Source: Oscillospiraceae bacterium (GTDB lineage Bacteria; Bacillota; Clostridia; Oscillospirales; Oscillospiraceae). From it: a stretch of DNA of 64,000 nucleotides. The stretch lies in the NCBI GenBank assembly GCA_916988195.3, contig CAKASQ030000017.1, positions 61,396-125,395 on the forward strand, given 5' to 3'. The position numbers and the translations under genes were made by a program. How positions within the stretch are numbered: position 1 is the first letter of the stretch; the number at the start of each line of letters is the position of its first letter. Of this stretch, positions 9,288-17,692 are shown piece by piece. The notes below the pieces were generated by a model. That model did not search any database. It saw only the letters and a list, made by a program, of their open reading frames with translations, and was not told the DNA's origin.

Positions 9288-9530
9288 TCATCCGAACATC
9301 TCCACGACCGTGCAGGCCGCATACGAGAGCCCTGCCTTGGAAAGCGCGTCCAAAAGCACCTGCTTCTGATCGGGTTCTGCCTTCCACGCAAGCCCGCATC
9401 CGGCGCTTATTTGCGCGGGAATCGGAATCATGCGCCCCGGAAGGTTGTTTTCCTGAAACAGCTTTTCTGCGGCAATTGCCTGCGCGGTAGAATCGAAGGC
9501 GATCACGAGCGCCGGACGTTTTTGCCGCAT
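9288..9530 (-). CDS. DUF3343 putative Se/S carrier protein
   Basis: 80-residue small cytosolic protein. It has the DUF3343 core: ALVIAFDSTAQAIAAEKLF at the N terminus, IPIPAQISAGCGLAWK with one conserved cysteine around residue 46, and a hydrophobic C-terminal strand. The family is proposed to carry sulfur or selenium and co-occurs with YedF and cysteine-desulfurase-like enzymes, exactly as here. Its ATG overlaps the yedF stop by one base (TGATG), so translation is coupled. Confidence 0.8.
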   Translation of the reverse strand: MRQKRPALVIAFDSTAQAIAAEKLFQENNLPGRMIPIPAQISAGCGLAWKAEPDQKQVLLDALSKAGLSYAACTVVEMFG

Positions 9531-10138
9531 CACGGGCGTAAAATCAGGTCGGCCTGCATCTGCTTTTCGGCGATCACGTACATGTTCGTGACCTCGCCGA
9601 CCTGGAGCTTATCGCTGAGACCATAGTAGTTGAGGCATGTGCCGCAGGTGAGGATTTCCACGCCCAATTTAGACAGCGTCCGCAGATCATCCAGAGACGC
9701 CGAGCCCTCGCACGTGACGCTTGCGCCGCCGTTATAGAACAGAATCGTGGACGGCAGCTTTTCCTGCTGCGTGAGGGCAAACAGGAAGCCCTTGAGCAGA
9801 ATTTTGCCGAGCTCGTCGTTTCCTTCGCCCATATGATCGGCAGAGATGACGACGACCACCTTCTTCTGCGCGGTGGGAATCGTGCAGAGCGTTTCTTCGT
9901 CGCCGGTTTCCTCCACCGCTTCGCCCGCTGTGATGGTGACGCGGTACTCCTTGTCCGAGCGCTTTTCCGTCTCAATCGTGCAGCCCTTGTTGTCCGCCAG
10001 CCGCGTCAGATTCTGGACGGCAATTTCATTGTCGACCAGAACCTCGACCGTTCCTGCGCCGCCGAGCTCCTTCAGTGCATGCATCGTCTTGATCACGGGC
10101 AGCGGGCAAGCGTCGCCCAAAGCATTGACCAGAATCAT
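9530..10138 (-). CDS. yedF: YedF, sulfurtransferase-like selenium metabolism protein
   Basis: 202-residue protein with an N-terminal TusA-like domain carrying the CPxP signature (GDACPLPVIKTMHAL, residues 8-22) and a C-terminal DsrE-like domain ending in LTCGTCLNYYGL. The two-domain layout and length match YedF of selenium-using bacteria, which is thought to move selenium or persulfide between carrier proteins. First gene of a three-gene operon with DUF3343 and a CsdB-like desulfurase. selD, selA and selB are not in the window. A purine-catabolism/XdhC group lies on the other side of the ICE, fitting a selenium-dependent molybdenum hydroxylase trait in this organism (inference). Confidence 0.88.
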   Translation of the reverse strand: MILVNALGDACPLPVIKTMHALKELGGAGTVEVLVDNEIAVQNLTRLADNKGCTIETEKRSDKEYRVTITAGEAVEETGDEETLCTIPTAQKKVVVVISADHMGEGNDELGKILLKGFLFALTQQEKLPSTILFYNGGASVTCEGSASLDDLRTLSKLGVEILTCGTCLNYYGLSDKLQVGEVTNMYVIAEKQMQADLILRP

Positions 10139-10204
10139 GATAATACCTCCAGCAATCTATTGTTCAAAAAGTTTCTTTTATTTTAATACGTTTTTGCGGT
10201 TTTT

Positions 10205-10640
10205 TCAATTCCAATTCGGATAGCACTGCTCCAGCGTTTCCAGGAGCGCGGCAATTCGCAGGTCGAGCTGGAAGGCCTGCAGGGAAAGATCCATCACACT
10301 GTCGGCGCGGAACTGCCGGATGCGGTCCCGCAACCGGTGCAGATGCTTGATGCCCGGGGTACACGGATGCCGACTGCGCAGAAGGGTCCGCTTTTCCGCC
10401 GCAGCTCCTGCCGCCACATTTTTTTGCATATGGATGCTCCGCGCTCATGCCGCAGAGGCTGACAGAAATCAGTCTGGCCGCGTCCAGAATTTCCAGCGGC
10501 GTGAAGGCTCAGAAATAGCCCACTGCTCTGCGGCCTTCCTCCTTCGCGGCCTTGACCTTCAAAAAAACCGCCTTGCGCGCAGTGTCATCGGCTGCAGATT
10601 TGCTGCAATATCCCCCGTCAAGTGCTGTGAATATGCACAA
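10205..10640 (-). pseudogene. Decayed 2-hydroxyacyl-CoA dehydratase-family gene
   Basis: The minus strand encodes KAAKEEGRRAVGYF, then an in-frame TGA (10509-10511), then AFTPLEILDAARLISVSLCG, the typical N-terminal block of HgdB/HgdC-like dehydratases, where the residue after GYF is normally cysteine. A frame shift later the C-terminal block appears (IRQFRADSVMDLSLQAF), ending at 10205. About 200 residues between the two blocks are missing compared with the usual ~380. It lies directly upstream of yedF on the same strand. Because the stop replaces a conserved cysteine next to a selenium operon, the intact ancestor may have used selenocysteine; the copy here is clearly broken. Confidence 0.6.
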
Positions 10641-10837
10641 AATCACACGAAGTCCGAATTGCAGGTTGTACAAAAATGAAAACAGAGCCGTACTTTTTGA
10701 AGTTTCCTGTAGATTTCTGCAGAAAACAGATATATTCTAAAGGAAGCCTGTAGGTTCCGGTCAAGCAGGTCAGCTGCCTTTTAAGCAACTGCCGGTCGGA
10801 ACGAGACGGGGCAAGCAATAAAATACACCCGGATGAA

Positions 10838-10994
10838 CCGATCAGGAGAGCGCACGGAATCGTGCCACCGAAGGGGCTCGCGCAAAGAACTCTCAGGTAA
10901 CCGAACTGATCGCGGACGGAACTCTGGAAAGCCGCATTGCGGCACCGACGAAGCAATCCCACACGGGAGAATCTTTCAGGTCAGGAAACAGAGC
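10838..10994 (+). ncRNA. Tandem glycine riboswitch
   Basis: Two glycine aptamers lie in series. The first is closed by CGATCAG/CTGATCG (10839-10845 with 10906-10912) and carries the family signatures GGAGAG, CACCGAAGGGGC and AACTCTCAGGTAA. The second is closed by CTCTG (10922-10926) with CAGAG (10989-10993) and carries GCACCGACGAAGCAA and TCTTTCAGGTCAGGAAACAGAG. The closing CAGAG of aptamer 2 is also the left arm of the terminator hairpin that follows, so ligand binding and termination exclude one another: an ON switch of the gcvT type. No gcv or amino-acid transporter gene follows; the ICE is inserted 25 bp beyond. Confidence 0.9.
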
Positions 10995-11022
10995 GCGCCA
11001 TGCTTTGGCGCGCTCTGTTTTT
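10987..11022 (+). terminator. Riboswitch expression-platform terminator
   Basis: AACAGAGCGCGCCA pairs with TGGCGCGCTCTGTT and is followed by a T run. The left arm overlaps the closing helix of the second glycine aptamer. Confidence 0.9.
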
Positions 11023-11034
11023 ATCAAATACGCA

Positions 11035-11066
11035 TATGATTAGCGCCTATTAGGAAAACACACTGT
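11035..11066. other. ICE left attachment site (attL)
   Basis: The chromosome half is TATGATTA-gcg-CCTA and the element half TTAGGAAAACACACTG. The outer arm TATGATTA is matched in inverse by TAATCATA just outside the right end (52386-52393). The inner arm CACTGT is matched in inverse by ACAGTG inside the right end (52367-52372). The central CCTATTAGG differs from the right-end CCTAATAGG by one base, so the exchange dinucleotide is probably a TA next to it. Confidence 0.65.
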
Positions 11067-11087
11067 CAAAGGGGTTCGTAGCGGGGG

Positions 11088-12770
11088 TTAGCCCGCTACT
11101 GTGGTATCTTCCGTAGTGTTGATTTCAATGTACTCGGCAATCTTGCGGAGCTCGTCAGCAAATTTGAATTTCACGCTGATATTGCCGTTTTCATAGACCT
11201 TGATATAGTCCACAAGTTCAACCAAGATTTCACGGTTGAGGGCTTCAATGTTCTGATACTTCATAAAGGCTACCAGTGCAGGATGCTCGTTGTCCACACC
11301 GTTTGCCAGTTCTGCGCGTTCAGCGTTCAGCCGGGTAAGCACCGCGGAAATATCAGAAGTCTGCCGTTCGTAGTCAGCCTTCATATCCCGGTATTCCTGC
11401 TGGGTGATTTCACCGTCTTTCCAGTCCTGATAAAGAGATTGCTTGTAGCGTGTTATCTTTGTCAGTTCCCGCTCTTTTGCAGCTATCAGATCGTCCAGTC
11501 TGTAAGACTGGCTTTTTTTGATTGGAGCGGAATTGATTTGCGTGACGATTTCCGAGTAGGAAACAGCCAAATGTACCTGATGCTGTACAGCGAACAAAAC
11601 AGCAGCCTCCAGCCGTTCATGCTTGATTGAGTGCATGGTGCAGGCTGTCCGGGAACGGTTCTTGTAGGTTGAGCAAGAATAATATACATTGTTGTTCTTG
11701 CCAACGCATCGGGTAATGGCCCGCCCGCAATCGGCACATTTCAGAAAGCCGCTGAATAAATGTACCTCACGGCCTTTCGGGGAAGTACGGGTATCACGCT
11801 GTAAGAGAGCCTGTACCTTGTCGAAAGTTTCATAGTCGATAATGGCCTCATGCGTTCCAGCCACTTCCACCCATTCCTCGCGTGGAACAGCTTCAATCTG
11901 GTGTACCTTGTAGCTTTTCACCCGGCTTCGGCCTTGGGCTAAATCCCCGGTGTAGGTCGGATTGGTAAGAATGGAGTGGATCATGCGGACTCCCCACATA
12001 GGATCGTCATACCCTCTTGTCGAAACAGGCAAGCCCTTTTGTACCTTGTAAGCCGAGGGGCTCGGTACGCCGTGTTCGTTCAGGTACAGCGCGATAGCAC
12101 GTTTTGATGACCCTTGAATAAGCATTGTGAAAATGAGTTTGACATTTTCAGCAGCATCGGGATCAACAATCAGCCTGTGCTTGTCCTTTGGGTGCTTTAC
12201 ATAGCCGTAAGGAGCAAATGCTCCGATATACTGGCCGTTGCGCCGTTTGTAATCAAATACCTGCCGGATCTTTTTGGAAGTCTGATAGCAGTAATTATCG
12301 TTCATCACGTTTGTAATGGGAACGATGATATTTGAAACGCTGTCGGGGTTCTTGTAGCTGTCCACATTCTCAGCAAGGCTGATAAAGCGAACACCCATTT
12401 GAACAAACAGGTTATCGATCAAACTTCCGGCATCGCTATAATTTCGTGCGAAGCGGGACAGGTCTTTTACTACCACGCAGTTAATTTTTCCGCTCATTAC
12501 ATCGGAAAGGAGCCGCTGGAAGTTCTCCCGGTTGGCGTCCGTTCCTGTGTGTCCATCGTCTACATATTCGGAAACACTTTCAAATTCTCCGATATGCTTC
12601 TGGTAAAAGTCATTGAGCAGATCACGCTGGTTGATGACGCTGTTGCTGTCGTCCTTTCCCTTTTTCAAGTCCTCCTTGGAGAGCCGGATGTATGCGCCCA
12701 GCCGCCAGCGGCGGACGGTATAAGAGGGAGAGAAACTCTGTTGCAATCCTCTGTTTTTTGTTCGTGCCAT
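11088..12770 (-). CDS. Large serine recombinase (ICE integrase/excisionase)
   Basis: 560-residue site-specific recombinase. The resolvase catalytic domain starts near residue 22, with the nucleophile Ser31 in YIRLSKED, the arginine-bearing VVKDLSRFARN block around residue 100 and DGHTGTDANRENF between them. A recombinase domain follows, then a zinc ribbon (CADCG...CS...C near residues 345-375) and a coiled coil (LDDLIAAKERELTKITRYKQ). Start ATG 12770 has GGAGGAA upstream. The stop codon is about 30 bp from the left end, the usual place for such an integrase, and one copy of the dispersed ICE palindrome (12842) sits upstream of the gene. Confidence 0.92.
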   Translation of the reverse strand: MARTKNRGLQQSFSPSYTVRRWRLGAYIRLSKEDLKKGKDDSNSVINQRDLLNDFYQKHIGEFESVSEYVDDGHTGTDANRENFQRLLSDVMSGKINCVVVKDLSRFARNYSDAGSLIDNLFVQMGVRFISLAENVDSYKNPDSVSNIIVPITNVMNDNYCYQTSKKIRQVFDYKRRNGQYIGAFAPYGYVKHPKDKHRLIVDPDAAENVKLIFTMLIQGSSKRAIALYLNEHGVPSPSAYKVQKGLPVSTRGYDDPMWGVRMIHSILTNPTYTGDLAQGRSRVKSYKVHQIEAVPREEWVEVAGTHEAIIDYETFDKVQALLQRDTRTSPKGREVHLFSGFLKCADCGRAITRCVGKNNNVYYSCSTYKNRSRTACTMHSIKHERLEAAVLFAVQHQVHLAVSYSEIVTQINSAPIKKSQSYRLDDLIAAKERELTKITRYKQSLYQDWKDGEITQQEYRDMKADYERQTSDISAVLTRLNAERAELANGVDNEHPALVAFMKYQNIEALNREILVELVDYIKVYENGNISVKFKFADELRKIAEYIEINTTEDTTVAG

Positions 12771-12841
12771 TGTTCCTCCTTCCCTATCACATTACATCTA
12801 TATTATACCTCTGCTCGGGCGGGACAACAAGGATGCCTCCG

Positions 12842-12865
12842 CCTCGGGACACTTTGTCTCGAAGT
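12842..12865. repeat. Dispersed ICE palindrome, copy 1
   Basis: GGGACA-CTT-TGTCTC core (12846-12860) with CGAAGT right flank; intergenic, 72 bp upstream of the serine recombinase start. Confidence 0.8.
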
Positions 12866-12886
12866 AGAAACGGGCCATAACCGAAG

Positions 12887-13153
12887 TTACAGCCCGCTTT
12901 TTTGCCGGAGAAGAAAGTCCGTCAGCGTGTCCTGCAAGGACGGCCCGCTTTCCGCAAATTCAATTTTTACACCGATCCCGCCGATGCAAAAGCAGTATGG
13001 ATTTTCTACCGCCTGCAAAAACAGAGCGATCCGCTCCTCCCGGGGGAGAGAGGTGTCAAAGATCATACCGCTCACATCCGGCAGGGACTCGGGAGCCACT
13101 GCGCCGATGTCAACGCTTTTCATTTGTTCCAGTTCCTTTGCCGTTAATCTCAC
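12887..13153 (-). CDS. DUF6870-like small ICE protein
   Basis: 88-residue acidic protein beginning MRLTAKELEQMKSVDIG, followed by PREERIALFLQAVENPYCF and a C-terminal LTDFLLRQ helix. Small proteins with this layout are common in Firmicutes conjugative elements and are labelled DUF6870; no function is known. It has a strong AGGAGG site 8 bases before the ATG at 13153 and sits upstream of the recombinase with dispersed palindrome copy 1 between them. Confidence 0.6.
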   Translation of the reverse strand: MRLTAKELEQMKSVDIGAVAPESLPDVSGMIFDTSLPREERIALFLQAVENPYCFCIGGIGVKIEFAESGPSLQDTLTDFLLRQKSGL

Positions 13154-13586
13154 GGTAAAACCTCCTTATCAAAAATAGGATACGCCTCCCGCATATCATG
13201 GGGAAACGCAAGAGGGCAGCACCCAAACGATGCTGCCCTCTTGCCTCACTCCATGTAAGTATAAAATAGAGAACGCCGCTCCCATTTTCTTGCCCTGTCC
13301 AAAGACAACCATGCTCAAAGCGGCGTTCCCTCGCAGATAAGGGGACAGCCCGGAGGGACAAGCGGCCAGCCTGTCCTATGCCGGATCGTGGCCGTGGGGC
13401 GGCCCGGCCCAGTTGCGGCGTTGGTGTTGTTCGCTCGTTCTTCCGAAGAAAAAGTCACAGCGCACCCGCCACCCGGCTTCCCGGACTATGCCCGGGGCCG
13501 CCGCTGTTTATCTGCGAAAAGAAGAATATCTTCTTTCATAAACCGAGACATTTTTTCATCATTTCCAAGTGGGGAAAATGAAAAAA
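13154..13586. other. Non-coding ICE stretch
   Basis: No frame with a ribosome site and coding character. It contains an inverted repeat with arms GAACGCCGCT and AGCGGCGTTC (about 13270-13328), a very GC-rich block around 13380-13400, and an A/T-rich end just behind the sigma-like gene. Confidence 0.5.
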
Positions 13587-13997
13587 TCAAAAAGTTTTTT
13601 TCATACGCTCAAGGCCACGCTTGATCGACTGGCGAACAGACTCCTCATGTACGCCCTCGGCCTCGGCAATTTCCTTGATGCTCTTTCCAAGAATGATGTG
13701 GGCATCAATCCTGCGGCCCTGGATCTCCGGCAAAGAGTTGAGTGCATTCCACAGACGGATGAACAGCTCCATGCGCTCCAGAAGCTCCTGGGGCGTTGGC
13801 TCATGCAGGCAGGCGGAATATTCGATCCCGTCATCGCAGTCCAGAGAATACTGCGCCTTATGCCGGGAGAGCCGCCGCTGGTAGGCCATTTCGTGCCGGG
13901 CATCGGACACAAACACTTCGGCTACCTCGTCAGAAACCTCAATAAACTGATCCTGTGTGTACCAATAATAAAAATCCTTCAGATTGATTGTAGTCAT
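13587..13997 (-). CDS. Small sigma-70 region-4-like regulator
   Basis: 136-residue protein: N-terminal TINLKDFYYWYTQDQF and EVSDEVAEVF, a central linker, and a C-terminal helix-turn-helix of sigma region 4 type (GKSIKEIAEAEGVHEESVRQSIKRGLERM). Regions 1-3 of a true sigma factor are missing. Such genes are standard in Tn1549- and Tn916-like elements and are thought to regulate transfer or excision genes. Start at 13997 with CCTCC complement spaced 8 bp. The N terminus is shared with two IME genes (39315-39776 and 39787-40239), so it belongs to a mobile-element family of regulators. Confidence 0.75.
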   Translation of the reverse strand: MTTINLKDFYYWYTQDQFIEVSDEVAEVFVSDARHEMAYQRRLSRHKAQYSLDCDDGIEYSACLHEPTPQELLERMELFIRLWNALNSLPEIQGRRIDAHIILGKSIKEIAEAEGVHEESVRQSIKRGLERMKKTF

Positions 13998-14082
13998 AAA
14001 TAAACCTCCGTTTCGGTGTTGGGTGGATGAGTGACCGAAACGGGGCTCGGTGGGGAGCGGCATCCCGGGGAGCCGCCCCGCA

Positions 14083-14106
14083 CCTCGGGACAATTTGTCT
14101 CGAAGT
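14083..14106. repeat. Dispersed ICE palindrome, copy 2
   Basis: Core GGGACA-ATT-TGTCTC at 14087-14101; intergenic, 86 bp upstream of the sigma-like gene. Confidence 0.8.
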
Positions 14107-14412
14107 ACAAAAAAGCGCCCGCACAGCAAGACGCTATGCAGACGCATGAAATTACATTATCATAATTGTACTGATATATTGTACCTTCATAGTCAGACTG
14201 TCCCGGAGGGGGAGCTACGCTTTTTTTAGCTGGTGAAGGTCATGGGAATTGTGAGAAAGTAAGATGGACACGGCGACACCCTCCTATGGGCCGCCGTGGG
14301 GTTACTGAATATCCAAAGAGAAACGGCGGCTCTGAAAATTGAGCCGCCGTTTCAAATAGGCGTATTGATAGGCTGCTTTACGACGGCTTTTTTTCTTTTG
14401 CCGTCGTGCGGC
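14107..14412 (-). ncRNA. Structured intergenic region of the ICE (candidate leader RNA)
   Basis: Between the lipoprotein stop and the sigma-like gene lie three hairpins: ACGACGGC/GCCGTCGT (14380-14407), GAAACGGCGGCTC/GAGCCGCCGTTTC (14320-14353, a perfect 13 bp stem) and CACGGCG/CGCCGTG (14269-14298), then a TTTTTTTAGCTGGTG box (14221-14235). The same series occurs at 40870-41207 in the nested IME, in the same place relative to the same kinds of genes. It could be the 5' leader of the sigma-like gene; strand and function are inferred. Confidence 0.45.
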
Positions 14413-14427
14413 AGTTAAATGCTTTGT

Positions 14428-15300
14428 TTAGTTATGGCTTGCATTACCTATGGATTGGTTTCCAGATATTCCGGCCTGTGTATGCTCGTCAAACTCCTCT
14501 TGACTGTATTTCTCGATGCCAGTTAATGTTCCGTGATGTTCGCTGTTCAAGTGGCCGTAATCACGAACGGTATAAATGTCTATTGTACCAACACCACTTC
14601 CAAGCGTTCTCATTTCGCCTCGGAATTTTCCGCTGGTGAGACTTTCACCATTAGAAGTGAGAACATCCCGGAAATAGCGGACTTCCTCACCATTGAAATA
14701 CCACTGATCTTTTTCGGCATCATAGGTTACTCCAAATGCCTCATACTCTGCAACGAGCTTTGCAGTTTCGCTATCTTCAAGCGGCGTTCCTGCCATAGCA
14801 ACGGATGTGCTGTTTTTCAACGCCTCAATATCCCGTGCGTCAAATTCCTGCTGGGTAAACTCTTTTAAGCCAATCAGCTTACCCGCCGGATCAACGGAGC
14901 CGTCAGCCGCTTTTGAAAAGCTCTCTAAATCCCGTACAGCATACACATCTACTGTGCCGTTTTCATTTAGAAAATCAATACCGGCGGTTTCATTGTTACC
15001 GATGGGATAATAGTCCTCAAACCATCGAACCAAATTCCCGTTGTAGGTAAGTTCATCTTTGACCGCATCATAGGTCATCCCATATTGTTCATAAGGTGCA
15101 AACATTTTTTCTTTGTCTGCGGCGGAAAGTGCCGAGCTATCCTCGCTGTTTCCAAGCGCCTCAGAGCTGCCAAGAGGTTGACTGATTTCTTCCTTGATAA
15201 CGGGATTACCTTGTTCCTGGCTGTTCTGTGGTGTCGTGCTGCATCCAGCCAAACAGCCTAATAAGAGCATAGACGCAGCGCATAATGCCATTCTTCTCAT
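14428..15300 (-). CDS. Lipoprotein with two repeated domains
   Basis: 290-residue secreted lipoprotein. Signal peptide MRRMALCAASMLLLG with lipobox CLAGC, lipid-anchored at Cys20. After a Ser/Glu-rich linker come two copies of a ~100-residue domain: YGMTYDAVKDELTYNGNLVRW ending VDVYAVRD, and FGVTYDAEKDQWYFNGEEVRY ending IDIYTVRD. The second halves both end in TQQEFDARD/SQEEFDEHT-type motifs. Start at 15300; AAAGGA is 12 bases upstream. It follows the sensor kinase gene with a short gap and is probably a surface sensor or immunity protein of that two-component set. The IME has an analogous lipoprotein at 41211-41672. Confidence 0.75.
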   Translation of the reverse strand: MRRMALCAASMLLLGCLAGCSTTPQNSQEQGNPVIKEEISQPLGSSEALGNSEDSSALSAADKEKMFAPYEQYGMTYDAVKDELTYNGNLVRWFEDYYPIGNNETAGIDFLNENGTVDVYAVRDLESFSKAADGSVDPAGKLIGLKEFTQQEFDARDIEALKNSTSVAMAGTPLEDSETAKLVAEYEAFGVTYDAEKDQWYFNGEEVRYFRDVLTSNGESLTSGKFRGEMRTLGSGVGTIDIYTVRDYGHLNSEHHGTLTGIEKYSQEEFDEHTQAGISGNQSIGNASHN

Positions 15301-15431
15301 AGTGTTTACCAATCCTTTCTTTGAATGTACCCCAAGTATAGCAAAGCATTTTGGGATACCTTTGGGATTAGTTTGTGATTTATGTGTAGTTAAAAAAAGC
15401 GGCAGGTTGTTCACCTGCCGTTGATTGTCCG

Positions 15432-16844
15432 CTAAATCGTGAAGAAGAATTTAACACCGTTTTCTGTGTTGCAAGCCTCACAATAGCTGTTATGTTGTTG
15501 TAAAATTCTTTGAACCATATAAAGCCCTAAGCCGCTACCGCCTGTTCTTCTACTGCGGGATTGCTCCATACGATAAAAAGCGTCAAACAATTTGGGAATA
15601 TCATCTTCGGGTATATGTGTACCTGTGTTCTCTACGGAGAACAAAAAGCGTCCGTTAGTATTTTGTAAAATAATATCAACGCTTGCTCCATGCGGCGAAT
15701 ACTTTACAGCATTTGAAATCAAATTGGAGAACACCTTTTCAATCAGTAATTTGTTCCCATTGATAAAAGCGGGAGACTGTATAGCAAGATGTATTTGCAG
15801 CTCTTTTGTTGCCACTAAATCATCAATCTCCCTCAAATAGCCATGTATCATGGGAGCGCAATCAAAATGCTCCATTTTGAAATCGACATTGGTTTCCAGC
15901 CTTGAAATCGTTAATATTTCCTGCACCATCGTTTCAAGCGTAGCCGCAACTTCCAAGGATCGGGCAAGATACTTTTCGTGGTCTTTATATGCCCCTATAC
16001 CCAATAGCATCCCCTCTAATTGACCCTTGATAATGGTGATAGGGGTTTTCAGTTCATGGGAAGCGGAAGAAAAGAAATCCTGTTGTGCCCGTTCCAGCGC
16101 CTTTTGATGTTCAATATCCTTTTGGAGCTGGAGATTTGCACTTTGCAACTCCTCCAAGGTAGCAGATAGTTTCCGGGACAGCGTATTCAAGCTATTCTCC
16201 AGTACACCCAGCTCGTCAGAACGGCGTTCCTCAAGTTTCCATTCCAGCCGCATATCAGACATTTCTTTAGAAATCCGACTGATTTTTAATACCGGGTTTG
16301 TAATGATACGAGAATACACCCAAGCAGTTGCCAACGATACAAGGAGAATAACGCAAAACAAAATCGGTAATACGCTTACAAATGATTGCCGCAGTTCTGC
16401 GATTTGAGAGGCTTCTCCATAAACTGTTAAAATATATTGGCTATTATCATCTGCAAATGAGAAGTAATAGCTGTTGGATATAATCGGCGCACTTTCATAA
16501 GATGTTCCGCCGAGAGCCTCCCCGGTGATCCCATCGTTAAAGTCATTTTGGTTAGACGGCGTTTCCACCAGAACACCATCAGCAGTATAAAGCTCCACCA
16601 TGCTAATTGTCGTGTTTTGAAGAAACTGATCAAAAAGTCCGCCGCTATCCTGCATACGGATATGTTCTAATTCATAAATAAAGTCGCTTGTCTGTTCATC
16701 TAATGCCGCATTGAGATTGTTAGAATAGGTTTGAGGCATATACCAAGCCAAAACGCCATAGACAAGAAAGCTCACGCAGAGCAAAACTGCCACAGTCAGA
16801 ATAAAGACTTTAGCAAACAGACTGCCTTTAATTCTCTTTATCAA
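15432..16844 (-). CDS. Sensor histidine kinase
   Basis: 470-residue membrane kinase. TM1 is at about residues 10-32, an extracellular sensor of ~115 residues follows, TM2 is at ~150-172, then HAMP, a coiled coil (LEELQSANLQLQKDIEHQKAL), the H-box SSASHELKTPI (~262), N-box LISNAVKYSPHG (~377) and G-box GGSGLGLYMVQ (~440). All catalytic motifs are intact. The start overlaps the response-regulator stop by 17 bp. Visible AT-richness against the rest of the ICE suggests a cargo module acquired separately. The topology is VanS-like, but no van ligase genes are present, so the signal is unknown. Confidence 0.9.
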   Translation of the reverse strand: MIKRIKGSLFAKVFILTVAVLLCVSFLVYGVLAWYMPQTYSNNLNAALDEQTSDFIYELEHIRMQDSGGLFDQFLQNTTISMVELYTADGVLVETPSNQNDFNDGITGEALGGTSYESAPIISNSYYFSFADDNSQYILTVYGEASQIAELRQSFVSVLPILFCVILLVSLATAWVYSRIITNPVLKISRISKEMSDMRLEWKLEERRSDELGVLENSLNTLSRKLSATLEELQSANLQLQKDIEHQKALERAQQDFFSSASHELKTPITIIKGQLEGMLLGIGAYKDHEKYLARSLEVAATLETMVQEILTISRLETNVDFKMEHFDCAPMIHGYLREIDDLVATKELQIHLAIQSPAFINGNKLLIEKVFSNLISNAVKYSPHGASVDIILQNTNGRFLFSVENTGTHIPEDDIPKLFDAFYRMEQSRSRRTGGSGLGLYMVQRILQQHNSYCEACNTENGVKFFFTI

Positions 16845-17499
16845 CTTTATATCCCACCCCTCTGATTGTTTGAATGAAATCTATTCCCAATTTTTTTCGT
16901 AGATTTTTGATATGGGTATCAACAACACGCTCGTCCCCATAAAAATCATATCGCCACAGCTTATCCAACAAGTTCTGCCGGGTCAATATCCGGCCCTGAT
17001 GGGTCAGCAGTTCCCGCAGTATTTCAAATTCCTTTTGTGTCAGTTCAAAATTAGCTCCGTCCACTGTGGCGGTGTAGCCGTCACAGTTCAAACGCAAATT
17101 GCCATAAGTAATGATTTGATACTTTTCATCTGTTCCCCGGTTACTGCGCCGAAGTACAGCCGCAATTTTGCGGAGCAGGACAGGCATAGAAAACGGTTTT
17201 GTAATGTAGTCATCCACCTGCAAATCCAATCCTTTAATCTGATCTTCTTCTCCGCTTAATGCGGTTAGCATGATGATAGGAACATCAGATTGTTTGCGTA
17301 TCAATTCACAGACACCGTAACCGTCAATTTTGGGGAGCATAATGTCCAACACAATCAAGTCATATCGTTCTCCCGCAAATAAAGATAGTGCCTCGACACC
17401 ATCATTTGCAACAGCTACTTCATATCCTGCTTCTTGTAAAAAATTCTGTAAAAGTTCTTGAATATCAAAATCGTCCTCAACGACTAAAATCCTTTGCAT
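16828..17499 (-). CDS. OmpR/PhoB-family response regulator
   Basis: 223 residues. Receiver: VVEDDFDIQ acidic pocket (Asp9, Asp10), phospho-acceptor Asp52 in DLIVLDIMLPKIDGYG, Thr79 in IIMLTALSGEE and Lys101 in YITKPFSMPVL. C-terminal winged helix: FELTQKEFEILRELLTHQG and a recognition helix ending VDTHIKNLRKKLG. First gene of an operon with the kinase (17 bp overlap) and lipoprotein. Its promoter must lie in the 190 bp gap shared with the divergent Xre-type gene, which is a plausible second regulator. Confidence 0.92.
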   Translation of the reverse strand: MQRILVVEDDFDIQELLQNFLQEAGYEVAVANDGVEALSLFAGERYDLIVLDIMLPKIDGYGVCELIRKQSDVPIIMLTALSGEEDQIKGLDLQVDDYITKPFSMPVLLRKIAAVLRRSNRGTDEKYQIITYGNLRLNCDGYTATVDGANFELTQKEFEILRELLTHQGRILTRQNLLDKLWRYDFYGDERVVDTHIKNLRKKLGIDFIQTIRGVGYKVDKEN

Positions 17500-17692
17500 A
17501 ATAACACCTCCAAAGATAGCGTATCATAGATTTTTGTGATTAAAGTGTAGTTTTCAAATTTTCTTTCTGTTATTATACCTTGTCCGTGTAACATCGGCAA
17601 CCTTGCCGACGGGCAATAAAATACTACTAAAACATAAAATTGTGTTTCGTTCTCATAGTCAAACCCGAAATGTAAAATAATATAGGGGTGAT

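Noticed and set aside
12399..13178. 259-codon plus-strand frame across the integrase start and DUF6870 gene
   Set aside because: Antisense to two genes with good ribosome sites and recognisable products.
15432..17499. VanR/VanS-like pair suggesting a vancomycin-resistance ICE (Tn1549-like)
   Set aside because: No vanH, ligase or vanX genes anywhere in the element; the similarity is at family level only.
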